NCBI GenBank assembly: GCA_017561935.1
Contig: JAFZBE010000063.1
Coordinates: 1-64,000, forward strand
Origin: Bacteroidales bacterium
Lineage (GTDB): Bacteria; Bacteroidota; Bacteroidia; Bacteroidales; UBA3663
Direction of reading: 5' to 3'
DNA length: 64,000 nt
Shown one piece after another: positions 28,506-40,929 of this stretch (positions within the stretch are counted from its first letter, which is position 1; the number at the start of each line of letters is the position of its first letter). Made by a program: the position numbers and the translations under genes. The notes under the pieces are model-generated. The model made no database searches and was not told the origin of the DNA. It was given only the letters and a program-made list of their open reading frames with translations.

Positions 28506-30194
28506 TTATTTATAGAAGATGCGGGCACGATAACTTATCGTGACTTTTTGATTGTCGCCTTCGATAGAGAGCCTGTCAAAGGTGAGAATGACGGAGTCGC
28601 CGCGTTGCTGTTCGCTGAAATAGAGGGGATGGGTGTCGATGCCTTGTTTCTTTTTTCGTTCAAACTCGTTCAGATTGATTTGGAAGGTGAGCTTCTCTTC
28701 AACCATTCCTTCGGCGATGAGGGTAAAGATGCTGTCGTTGATGCTTCTGTCGGACGGTTCGTAATAGTTGCGATCCTTCGAGAACAGACATTTGTAACCC
28801 TGGGGAAGCAGGACGTAGTCGTTGGATTTCCGATAGGAGAAAATCTCCTTTTCCTCTTCTTCTTCTTTCGAAGGTGGAGTCCACCACATCGGGATGTCGT
28901 CGTCGAGCCACACAGAGGTCTGATCCTTGTAGTTGTTGTCGAGGTACCGCAGTTGGTCGCGTGTGCGAAGGGCAACGTCTTCGGGCAAAGACTGCATCCA
29001 CTGTTTGTACTCGTCGCTCGTCATTGGCAGGTGTTCGGGCTTGTATTGTGCCATGACGTCGCTGATCTGCTGCTTGTAGTGACGTTTGACAATCTCGCAA
29101 TAGTTCATCGGCTGTGCAGAGGTGAGCAGGAGGATGGCACCGAACGAAAGAGGTATCCAATGGATGCGACGCGCCTTGGATAAATAAAGTCCGATACATA
29201 CGATGTAAAACCAGAGGTTGAGCGTGAGGATATACAGGCGGTTGACGGTGATACCATAGTCGCTGAACCTTCGTACAATGCCGACAGTCATGAGGATGAC
29301 CAGAGGCAGGGCAAGGATGGGGAACCAACGTACCACCCAGCGTTCGAACGTCTTGGTGTCTTCGCCTCGCATGGCGGGATAGAGGAGGAACTCGATGGCG
29401 ATGATGCCGAACATCATGGTGGAAACGAGCCACGAGATAGTGCCCTTGGGTAGTTCCCAATTGACCAAGATTGTGGCCAGATAGCCGTAGAGTACGAGCA
29501 TATAGCAGGCCACGAGAGGGATGAACAGATAGCGGGTGGTGCCGGTGAGGAATCGGGAGGTGACGATAGACTCGTCGTGCTTGCTTTCCCCTTCTGGAAC
29601 ACGGGCAAGCAGCAGGAGCAAGGGCAGCAGCAACCCGGAAAGGATGGCGACCGAGGCGAACAGTTTGCTGTCTATTTCGATATTAAACAAGCTTTGAATG
29701 CCTGCCAACAGTCCTTCGATACCCGCAGTCATTACGCTACCTATCAGGAATGAAAGCACCAGAGCAATGATCATACGTCGGGTGAAGTTCCAGGCTTTCA
29801 CGTCGTTCTTTTCCTTATAGAAGGACAGGAAGAGGATGCCGAGGATCAGCGCCACATAGACGGCTGAACGTGCGATGTAAAGCTCGTCGTTGAATTTCGT
29901 GCTGACTGTATTCCATAGAATGATAGCATCGATGAAAAGCAGGGCATGGGCAGCGATGGTAACTGTCCACATCACTTTCGGGCGATGATATTCCTCAGCC
30001 CACAGCGACAGCATCAGCGAGAGCAGGAAGCCTGCCGTGAGGTAATAGACGGCCACGCCACGATACTCTTCGCGCCACACCATGATGATGAGGGCAAAGG
30101 CTAGTAGAAAGGCGAAAGCGCACGCTGCGGGGAATCGACGGGTGACGTTGACCATCGATTCTCGCAGCGCTTTGATGGATAGGAAATTGTTCAT
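28506..30194 (-). CDS. DUF4153 family polytopic membrane protein
   Basis: A 562-residue protein. The first ~370 residues contain about ten hydrophobic helices (FAFLLAFALIIMVW, VAVYYLTAGFLLSLML, LILGILFLSF and others). The C-terminal ~190 residues are soluble with a short charged linker (SKEEEEEKEIF). This layout fits DUF4153. It begins 6 bp after the alpha-2-macroglobulin gene, implying tight co-expression. Function unknown. Confidence 0.75.
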   Translation of the reverse strand: MNNFLSIKALRESMVNVTRRFPAACAFAFLLAFALIIMVWREEYRGVAVYYLTAGFLLSLMLSLWAEEYHRPKVMWTVTIAAHALLFIDAIILWNTVSTKFNDELYIARSAVYVALILGILFLSFYKEKNDVKAWNFTRRMIIALVLSFLIGSVMTAGIEGLLAGIQSLFNIEIDSKLFASVAILSGLLLPLLLLLARVPEGESKHDESIVTSRFLTGTTRYLFIPLVACYMLVLYGYLATILVNWELPKGTISWLVSTMMFGIIAIEFLLYPAMRGEDTKTFERWVVRWFPILALPLVILMTVGIVRRFSDYGITVNRLYILTLNLWFYIVCIGLYLSKARRIHWIPLSFGAILLLTSAQPMNYCEIVKRHYKQQISDVMAQYKPEHLPMTSDEYKQWMQSLPEDVALRTRDQLRYLDNNYKDQTSVWLDDDIPMWWTPPSKEEEEEKEIFSYRKSNDYVLLPQGYKCLFSKDRNYYEPSDRSINDSIFTLIAEGMVEEKLTFQINLNEFERKKKQGIDTHPLYFSEQQRGDSVILTFDRLSIEGDNQKVTISYRARIFYK

Positions 30195-30200
30195 TGTTCT

Positions 30201-33200
30201 TTACTTAACCGTGATACGATATGCCCGTGTGTGAGCCACGTATTCAGGAGCGTAAGCACACTGGGCGGTAGTGATGCCCGAGAGGTATTGGCCTATGCGA
30301 TCGACGCGGAATTCGATGTCGTAGGTCGTTGTGCCCTTGGTGAAGGCATCGAAGAAGATATCGGTCGAAGCGTCGTGCATGCTGACGTAACCTCCTCGGC
30401 CATTCATCCAACGATAGCCGGATATCTGACTGACGGGTTCGAAGCAGGCGGGACGCTGGGCACGTATCTGCACGAAATCCATGTCGCGGTCGGCGGTGAT
30501 GATCACGCGGAGCGTCACCTTGTCGCCTACCTTCAGCGTTTCGGTCTCGGGATTGAAGTCCTTGCCGTCCTTCATAAACTTGATTGTCACCTTCAGCTCG
30601 CCTGTCGTTTGATTCTTCAGGCGATCCATATCCTCGAGGAACTGTGCATAGAGGGCACCCCACGAGATGACGGGGAGCTCGTTGGCTGGAGCATTGCTCT
30701 TGATGGTGAGGTCGTGGATAGGCGATGCGGTGATGGCATCATCGACATTGGTGCGCACGTAGCCGAGTTGTTCGGCCAGGAAGCGCGTAGTGTCGATTGG
30801 AGTGGGAAGCATGCTGCTGTCGATGCTGAACGAACGTTGCAAGGTCTGCGGACGTGCGGAGACCTGCTTGCCGCTGGCTTCGGCACCCGTGAGTAGGAAG
30901 TCGAGGGCCGAAAGCGTGTTCATCTCGTTGTCCCAAATCTGTGTCTGCTTCTGGCGCAGCAGCCATACCTGCATCTCATTGAGGAGCTGCTCCTTGTCGC
31001 TGCGTGACGATTGGCGAATGGCACGCATGGCAGCGAGCTGGGTGGGGATACGGTAGTCACGCCATGAGTAGTAGGCTTGGTCGGTGGCGTAGTAGCGTCC
31101 CATGCCGGGCTTCGTGATGGTGTATTCGACAGCCGACTCCAGGAAGTCGTCGGCACTTTGGGTATGGCCGAAGGTGCGCAGTACGCAGGCTGCTACAGTG
31201 CGACCGTGGATGGTGAGGTCGCGCACGTTCTTCTCAATATCCTTCAAGTATGCTTCGCGCATGGTGCCCACTTTCTTGCTGACCTTATGGTCGGGCACGA
31301 GCGAGCTGATATAGAGGTACTGGAGAGTGTTGTTGCTGGCATTGATGGGAAGCTTCTTGCTGATGCAGTACTCGTAGTGTTCGAGTTCCTTCTCGTCGAG
31401 GAAGCGCAGGCCTTGTTCGAGCATCTTTGCTACATCGTCCAATCCTTCCTTGCCTTCGGCATTGATCAGCATGGCAAGGTCTTCGCAGATGGCGAGCGTC
31501 ATATAGTAGCTGCCCTTCATGCCTTCGAACCAGCTCCATGAGCCGTCGCCGAGCTGCAGTTTCTGGAGGCGTGTGCGCGCCTTTTCGATACGCTCATCCA
31601 TCAGACGATCGTTGAAGAGGTCGAGCATACGGGTACGCTGTTCGGCTTCCAGCAAGGCATCGTTGACCCATGGGGATTCCTTGAGCACAATGTCTCGCAG
31701 GTCCTCGTTGCGGTCGAGTTGGCTCTGCTGGTCGGTGCCTGCCTTCCTGGCAGCATTCAATGCATCCTCGAAGCCCGGGATGCTCTGTGCGATGCGGCGA
31801 GCCACAACGTTGGCATAGAGCGAGGCAGCATACCAGGTGGCGCAGTCGTAGGTGGGCAGTTTGATGGCATCGAGGGCCGAAATGACGGTCCACTCGGGAC
31901 GGTCGGTGTATTCGAAGAGCAGGCGCTTGTGGGTGGCCGTGGCGCTGCCGTCGTTGAAGAGGCTGCTGATGTCGATGTGCTTCTCCTGCTCGTCGCGTGT
32001 TACGTAGAACGGGATGGCTTCGGTGACGTACTTCTTCGAGGTAAGCACAGGGAGGTAGTTGCGTTCGCCGTCGGAGAAGTCGCCGCTCACACCGCTCACT
32101 TCGCAGATGAGCATCGGGAAGCGGTCGTCGATGTCGATGTCGAAGGTGACCGCAGTGGTTTGACCCACGCCGACTGTGAAGGGTTGCGTAGCGTTATAGA
32201 CTTCCTGTTCGGTTTCGGCATCGAGCAGACGCAGGCGTGCCGTGCCGCTCAGCGGCTGATCGCCCTGGTTGATGATGCGCGAGGCGATGGATGCTTTGTC
32301 GCCCTCACGTACGAAGCGCGGCAGGTTAGGTTGCACCATGAAGTCCTTGCGGCTCACGGCGGTGGCAAGGATATGGCCATAGTTGACATCCTTGTCGTGC
32401 GCCAGGCCGAGGAACTTCCATTCGGTGAGGCTTTCGGGCAGGGTGAAGCTGATGCTGACGTTGCCGTTGGCATCGGAGAGGAAGTGGGGATAGAAGAAGG
32501 CGGTCTCGGCAAAGTTGCTGCGCAGCTGCGGGGCGGGTGAGGTGCCTCCAGCTTCGGCTTCCTGCTGGTAAGCTTCTTCTTCTTCGGCCACCACGTCAAA
32601 GGCGGTGGCAGACTTCGCCATGGCCATGTTTGCGACGGGAGACTCCATCTCCGCGACTTCCATATCGTCTTGGACGGGAACCAAATCATAATCGACAGCC
32701 ATCGTCTCATATACTGCACCTGGTGCTGCACCAAGAGCGGCTCCACGCACCAGCATACGGCGATTGCGACGCCAGCGCTGATGGATGTACTCGGTGAGCT
32801 CATCGTAGCGACGGTTGCGTATCGACTTGCCACTGAAGGCACGGGTGGCATGTACGCTCGTGCCGTAGTTGGGACGTGAGGTATTGTTTTCGAACGAACG
32901 TATCAAGCGCGGGAACGACAGCGAGAAAGGCAGGGAGTGGAAGGCAAACTGATCGAGCGATGCGTCGTACATCGTGGCAAGAAGTTCGGCTCCGACGACG
33001 GGCTTGCCGTCGAGGCCTTGGATGGTGAGTGTCCATGTCTCATCCTGTCCGGGATAGAGGCGGTCGCGGAATGTGCTCCAGGCAAGCTTGAGCTGCTTTT
33101 CGGGACGCACGTAGGTCAATGTGGCCGATTCGTTGCGTACACTTCCGTCGCGGGCATACCAGATGAAGAGCCTGACACCATCGCCGTAGCTTGCATCGTA

Positions 33201-35915
33201 AGGGATGGTGAGACGATAGAGTTCACGTCCCAGTTCGAGGCTGCCGCGTTCCACGATGCGTGTGTTAGAGAGTATCATATAGCTCACATAGACATCTTTT
33301 TTCGTGGGGCTGAAGATCACCTCGGCAGACTTGTCTTCGGAGAACTCGTTTTCGGTGACGTGGAAGAAGCCGTTGGCGAAGCGTGTGCGATCTTTCTGTG
33401 TCTCGTCCGACTTCATCTTGCCGGGAAGGAGCGGGATAGCGGCTTTCGAGTCGAAGAAGGAGACATTCGTGTAAGCGCTGATGCCTGTTGGCTGCCCTCC
33501 CTCGTCGGTAGCGTAAGCTTTGATGTTGTATTCGCCGGGGAGCAAGGATGGCAATTCGATGGGAACGCCAGCTTGGAAGTTGCCCTTGTGAACGACGGTC
33601 TCCGAATTGTCGTTGCTTGGTTTTACTTCAAAGAAGCCCGATGCCTTGACATCCTCGCCATTGGCATTGCGCGCCTTGATGACGATGTGTTCCGAACCGC
33701 TGAAGTCAAATGGACTATTGGCGCTGATGCTCAAGCTGTACGGCTGGCGCGATACGGCCGTGGCGTAGGAGGCGCTGTGTGTCTCACCTGCCATGTCGGT
33801 GACGTCGAAGGTGACGCGATAGCGCAACATCTGGTCGTTGTAACCCTCGTCGAGCTTCTTGGGGTCGAGGTAGAGGGGGATGGTAATGCGGCCTGCATCG
33901 TCGGTCTGTCCTTCACCTTCGCTGAGCTCTTCCCAACTTCCAAAGTGCCAGAACCAGAAACTGCATTTGGCTGTCTCGATACGGTATTTTACCTGGGCAC
34001 CCTGTACGGGCACGTCGGTGTAAGTCTTGGCTACGGCCTCGACTTCAATGGTGTCGCCGATCTTGATCTCACGTCCTCCGGCATCGGCTGCCTTGGCGGT
34101 GACGTCGAAGGTGGGTCGCTTGTATTCCTCGACACGGAAAGAGACGCTGCTGTGGTTGTTGTCTGATATGGAGAACATGCCTGGCAACCTGTCGGTGGGG
34201 ATGACGAAGTCGCAGTCGTAGCTGCCGTACTCGTTGGTCACAACATCGCGTGTTTCGACCTTCTTGCCGTTTGCATCGTTAAGGGTGATGGTGAACTTAC
34301 GGTCGGGTGCCACCTGGGTGTGGTCGCCGAGTTGTTTATAGACGATGGCCGAGACGTGGACGGTTTGTCCCGGACGATAGATGGCGCGGTCAGTGAAGAG
34401 ATTGCTGTTCAACTCAGATTGCTTTCCACGTGAGTCATAGTAGTAGAGATATGTCTTGCTGGTCTTGTCGTCGGTGCCTTTGATGCAAGCCCAGGCGTAT
34501 GCACGTCGGTCGCTGGCCGGGATGAGAACTTCGCCCTTGCTGTTGACTGCATAGTAATGTTGGTTGTCAGCACTGTAATCTTCAAGAACCACTGAGGCAT
34601 TGGGCACGGGACGGCCTGTCTCGATGTCGCAGACGAAAGCAAGCGTCTCCTTGCTGGGCAGTTCGAAGAGGAAGAGCCGCAGCGAGGTGATCTCGATGTC
34701 GTCGATAGCCACACGTTGCGGAGTGCGTGCGATGAAGATATAATGCCCTGCAGGCAGCGAGAACTGATCGATACGCTTGCCGCTGGTGGGCAGGTTCTCG
34801 GCACGGCGTGCCACACAAAGGCTGTCGTCGCCCAGGGTGTAGGTGCGGCTGTCGATGAGCTTGCCGTCGGTCTTGAACTGGCGGTTCTTGTCCATGCCAT
34901 TGTATAGACGTACTTCGATCGTTGCTTGTGTCTGGTTCTTGTAACGCAGTTCGATGTCGAAGGGACGGTTGGGGAGGATGCCCGAAGGTACGTCGAGGGT
35001 GCAGGTGGGATTCATCATCTCTCCTTCCACGTTCGAGAAGTAGGGAGCACAATACGAACCCTGATACTGCTTCTGTGCCCACCGGGCAAAGGTCAACTTC
35101 TCGTCATCGTTATAGATTGTCTCGCAGAAGGTCTTGCCCACATCGGCACCTGCCTCGATGTCCTTGGTTTCCTCGACGAGGGCTTTGAGAGCCGCTTCAT
35201 ATTCTCTGGACGACATGCGGAGGTTGTAGTCCTCGTGCCGATGCAAACTGATAAGATACTGGAGTTGGGTGAGGGCATAGGCATCGCGTGGGCCGTTCTG
35301 CTTGTAGTAGGCAGCTACTTCGCCGAGGATTTGGGACTGCTCACTCTCTTCCGTTTGTGCGTGGTCGAGGACAAAGCGGGTGAGCAGCGACAGCATGTCG
35401 TGCTGATAGAGTTTACTGTCCTCGCCTGGCTGGATGAGGGGATCATAGCCTGTTGCTGAGGCTTTGGCGAGGGCAGGCTTGTTTTTCAGCGCGAGGGCGA
35501 AGTGTTCTCGTGCCTTCGCGCTGTAGTCGCTCTGAGTCTCTTCGTCAAAGTCGGAGATGTGGCTGTCCTTCATGGCGAGATATGCCGAGCCCATGATGGC
35601 GTTATAGACAGCATCCTGGACAGAACCCTTGTGCGGGAAAGGCGGGAAGTTGGCAATAAGGAAGCTGTCGGGGTCGATGTCGCACTTGGTTTCGACGATG
35701 GTAATCCACGACTTGGCGAGGTGGGGGAAGTTGTTCTCCTTCGAAGCCTTGTCGTAGATCTTCTGTGCCTCGTCGATCACCTTGCGGGGCATGTCCTTTT
35801 GCTTCAGGTCGTAAACGTTGTTCCAAAGGTCATCATAACCTTGACTGTTTGATTTGGAGAATGGTAGAATGCTCATAATGGCGGTTAAGGCAGCAATAAA
35901 AAGATTACGTTTCAT
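30201..35915 (-). CDS. giant alpha-2-macroglobulin family protein
   Basis: A 1904-residue protein with a signal sequence (MKRNLFIAALTAIMSILPFS). It follows bacterial alpha-2-macroglobulins: a helical N-terminal part, macroglobulin beta domains (MG2-like YRPGQTVHVSAIVYKQLGD), the A2M central signature ETAFFYPHFLSDANGNVSIS, then an alpha/alpha thioester domain (about 1330-1650) and a receptor-type C-terminal domain. Where active members have a CxEQ thioester, this one reads PTYDCATW around Cys1358, so the covalent trap is probably missing. Family role: periplasmic protection against proteases. Upstream is a pectate lyase, downstream a DUF4153 membrane protein. Confidence 0.88.
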   Translation of the reverse strand: MKRNLFIAALTAIMSILPFSKSNSQGYDDLWNNVYDLKQKDMPRKVIDEAQKIYDKASKENNFPHLAKSWITIVETKCDIDPDSFLIANFPPFPHKGSVQDAVYNAIMGSAYLAMKDSHISDFDEETQSDYSAKAREHFALALKNKPALAKASATGYDPLIQPGEDSKLYQHDMLSLLTRFVLDHAQTEESEQSQILGEVAAYYKQNGPRDAYALTQLQYLISLHRHEDYNLRMSSREYEAALKALVEETKDIEAGADVGKTFCETIYNDDEKLTFARWAQKQYQGSYCAPYFSNVEGEMMNPTCTLDVPSGILPNRPFDIELRYKNQTQATIEVRLYNGMDKNRQFKTDGKLIDSRTYTLGDDSLCVARRAENLPTSGKRIDQFSLPAGHYIFIARTPQRVAIDDIEITSLRLFLFELPSKETLAFVCDIETGRPVPNASVVLEDYSADNQHYYAVNSKGEVLIPASDRRAYAWACIKGTDDKTSKTYLYYYDSRGKQSELNSNLFTDRAIYRPGQTVHVSAIVYKQLGDHTQVAPDRKFTITLNDANGKKVETRDVVTNEYGSYDCDFVIPTDRLPGMFSISDNNHSSVSFRVEEYKRPTFDVTAKAADAGGREIKIGDTIEVEAVAKTYTDVPVQGAQVKYRIETAKCSFWFWHFGSWEELSEGEGQTDDAGRITIPLYLDPKKLDEGYNDQMLRYRVTFDVTDMAGETHSASYATAVSRQPYSLSISANSPFDFSGSEHIVIKARNANGEDVKASGFFEVKPSNDNSETVVHKGNFQAGVPIELPSLLPGEYNIKAYATDEGGQPTGISAYTNVSFFDSKAAIPLLPGKMKSDETQKDRTRFANGFFHVTENEFSEDKSAEVIFSPTKKDVYVSYMILSNTRIVERGSLELGRELYRLTIPYDASYGDGVRLFIWYARDGSVRNESATLTYVRPEKQLKLAWSTFRDRLYPGQDETWTLTIQGLDGKPVVGAELLATMYDASLDQFAFHSLPFSLSFPRLIRSFENNTSRPNYGTSVHATRAFSGKSIRNRRYDELTEYIHQRWRRNRRMLVRGAALGAAPGAVYETMAVDYDLVPVQDDMEVAEMESPVANMAMAKSATAFDVVAEEEEAYQQEAEAGGTSPAPQLRSNFAETAFFYPHFLSDANGNVSISFTLPESLTEWKFLGLAHDKDVNYGHILATAVSRKDFMVQPNLPRFVREGDKASIASRIINQGDQPLSGTARLRLLDAETEQEVYNATQPFTVGVGQTTAVTFDIDIDDRFPMLICEVSGVSGDFSDGERNYLPVLTSKKYVTEAIPFYVTRDEQEKHIDISSLFNDGSATATHKRLLFEYTDRPEWTVISALDAIKLPTYDCATWYAASLYANVVARRIAQSIPGFEDALNAARKAGTDQQSQLDRNEDLRDIVLKESPWVNDALLEAEQRTRMLDLFNDRLMDERIEKARTRLQKLQLGDGSWSWFEGMKGSYYMTLAICEDLAMLINAEGKEGLDDVAKMLEQGLRFLDEKELEHYEYCISKKLPINASNNTLQYLYISSLVPDHKVSKKVGTMREAYLKDIEKNVRDLTIHGRTVAACVLRTFGHTQSADDFLESAVEYTITKPGMGRYYATDQAYYSWRDYRIPTQLAAMRAIRQSSRSDKEQLLNEMQVWLLRQKQTQIWDNEMNTLSALDFLLTGAEASGKQVSARPQTLQRSFSIDSSMLPTPIDTTRFLAEQLGYVRTNVDDAITASPIHDLTIKSNAPANELPVISWGALYAQFLEDMDRLKNQTTGELKVTIKFMKDGKDFNPETETLKVGDKVTLRVIITADRDMDFVQIRAQRPACFEPVSQISGYRWMNGRGGYVSMHDASTDIFFDAFTKGTTTYDIEFRVDRIGQYLSGITTAQCAYAPEYVAHTRAYRITVK

Positions 35916-35953
35916 GATGTAGTGATTTTGGGGGAAGATATGATGACGAAGGA

Positions 35954-37174
35954 CTATTCCTTCGAGATGTTCAAAGGATCGGAGAGGGTGGCACCTGCAT
36001 GCTTGCCAACAATTTCCAGCACATCTTCGACGGCGATGGCTTCGTAGCGATAGGGGAGGGTGACACTACCCAGGTCGGCAGGTTGTTCGAAGGGTTCGGT
36101 GTAATGGTTGCCGACGAAAACGAAAGCCTTGGGGTCCTTTTGCGAAAAGATCCTCTTGACACCTTTGGCAAAATAGCAGCCCTCGATACGGAACTCCGAG
36201 TGAAAGCGTGGGTTGGCGGCTGCGCCATTGCCTGCACAGGTGTAGAGGTCGTTGAGCAGATGGATGGTGCCGAAGCGAGCCATCGGCATACGTTGGTCAC
36301 AGCCTTCGCCCCATTCGCAGCAGGCAAAGGTGACGTTCAGATTGTCCTCGCCATTATGCTCGGCACGGTCGCTTGAGCCGACGAGGTTGGTGTTGGCGTG
36401 GATGTAGGTGCGCTTGGAGTAGCGGAAGCGGCACCACGTGACGGTGATGAAGTCCGAGAAACTGTTGATGTCGAAGTTTCCGTCCATGCCGTCGATGAAC
36501 TCCACATGATCGACCCAGATGTGCTGAGAACCGCGGCTGAGTGTAAGCAGGTCGTCACCACCTACGTCGATAGCACCTGGCCCTTGTAGGGTCAGGTTGC
36601 GGATGATGATGTTCTGGCAGTTGGAGATATTGAAGAGGCCGGCATTGCGGAACATCTCTTCAGGGTCTTTCATCTGGTCAATAAGGGTTTGGCGGATGAG
36701 ATATTCACGTGGCTCACCCACAGGTTTTCCGTTTGAGAGGGTCAGTATTTTTTCTGCTTTCGAAGTGTTCTGTTCGAGCACATTCTTGTCGTTCATCAAC
36801 TGGTGTATCTCGGGACTTAGAAAGAATTGGGTGCAGACGCGGGCATTGTTGATGCCGACGATGGTCTTGTTCTGGAGATCCTTGAAACGCATCGTGCTGC
36901 TGATGGTGAAATCACCTTTGCTTCCATCGAGGATGATGATGTCGTTCTCCTGGATGGCCTTGATGAGAGTGTTACGCATGTCACCACCCGTGTTGGTGAG
37001 CGTAATGGTGCTTGGGCTTGCTACGGCCATTCCACCCGTCACACGGTAGTCGTCACCCGAGGTGAGCGAAGTGCAATTGGCCCAACCGAAGGGGCGGTTG
37101 AGGTCGGGATGCTGTGCCGAGAGCGTAGTTGTCAGCATCAATAATGATAGTGTGAGTGTCATGGGGTGTTTCAT
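35954..37174 (-). CDS. secreted pectate lyase family (PL1-like) protein
   Basis: A 406-residue protein with a signal peptide (MKHPMTLTLSLLMLTTTLSAQ). The beta-helix core contains the pectate-lyase motif IWVDHVEFIDGMDG and asparagine/valine ladders (NIIIRNLTLQGPGAIDVG). The calcium-site acidic residues around the WVDH block and the later RMPMARFG arginine region are present, so activity on pectin-like polygalacturonate is plausible. It is upstream of the alpha-2-macroglobulin gene by 38 bp on the same strand. Confidence 0.8.
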   Translation of the reverse strand: MKHPMTLTLSLLMLTTTLSAQHPDLNRPFGWANCTSLTSGDDYRVTGGMAVASPSTITLTNTGGDMRNTLIKAIQENDIIILDGSKGDFTISSTMRFKDLQNKTIVGINNARVCTQFFLSPEIHQLMNDKNVLEQNTSKAEKILTLSNGKPVGEPREYLIRQTLIDQMKDPEEMFRNAGLFNISNCQNIIIRNLTLQGPGAIDVGGDDLLTLSRGSQHIWVDHVEFIDGMDGNFDINSFSDFITVTWCRFRYSKRTYIHANTNLVGSSDRAEHNGEDNLNVTFACCEWGEGCDQRMPMARFGTIHLLNDLYTCAGNGAAANPRFHSEFRIEGCYFAKGVKRIFSQKDPKAFVFVGNHYTEPFEQPADLGSVTLPYRYEAIAVEDVLEIVGKHAGATLSDPLNISKE

Positions 37175-37242
37175 AACTATAAGACTTGTTTCGCGAGGTG
37201 GGTTTAATATGGATTTATTAAAAGGTATTAAAAAAGGTATAA

Positions 37243-37347
37243 TAAAAAAACACGAATTATCATTTGAACATGAATATCGAGGGATGGGGTTAAGGGATTG
37301 GGGGTTGGGAGTTGCGATAATTCATGAACAGGAATGATAATTCGTGT
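37243..37347 (-). terminator. long-stem terminator downstream of secA
   Basis: Perfect 15-bp arms ACACGAATTATCATT (37250-37264) and AATGATAATTCGTGT (37333-37347) continue inward with near-complementary CATGAATATCG / CGATAATTCATG. On the minus strand the hairpin is followed directly by T7. This is a terminator with an unusually long stem and a G-rich loop. Confidence 0.75.
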
Positions 37348-37365
37348 AGGGTATTTCGAAAGCAA

Positions 37366-40815
<3,450 letters not shown>

Positions 40816-40853
40816 GTATCGTTATAGTTTTTATTTAGTTTACTTTTTTGGGG

Positions 40854-40916
40854 GTCTAGATACTCTAGAATTTCTAGAATCTCTAGATTTTCTAGAATCT
40901 CCAGATTCTCTAGTTC
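40854..40916. repeat. 9-bp tandem repeat, seven CTAG-bearing units
   Basis: Units GTCTAGATA, CTCTAGAAT, TTCTAGAAT, CTCTAGATT, TTCTAGAAT, CTCCAGATT, CTCTAGTTC fill the gap between the secA start and the end of the next minus-strand gene. The unit family is the same as at 8429-8482. Confidence 0.8.
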
Positions 40917-40929
40917 GCTTGATTGCTCT

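Noticed and set aside
30231..30896. Open frames of 200+ residues opposite to the alpha-2-macroglobulin gene (also 31719-32540 and 32937-34166)
   Set aside because: GC-rich codon use on the coding strand opens the antisense frame; the peptides show no family features.
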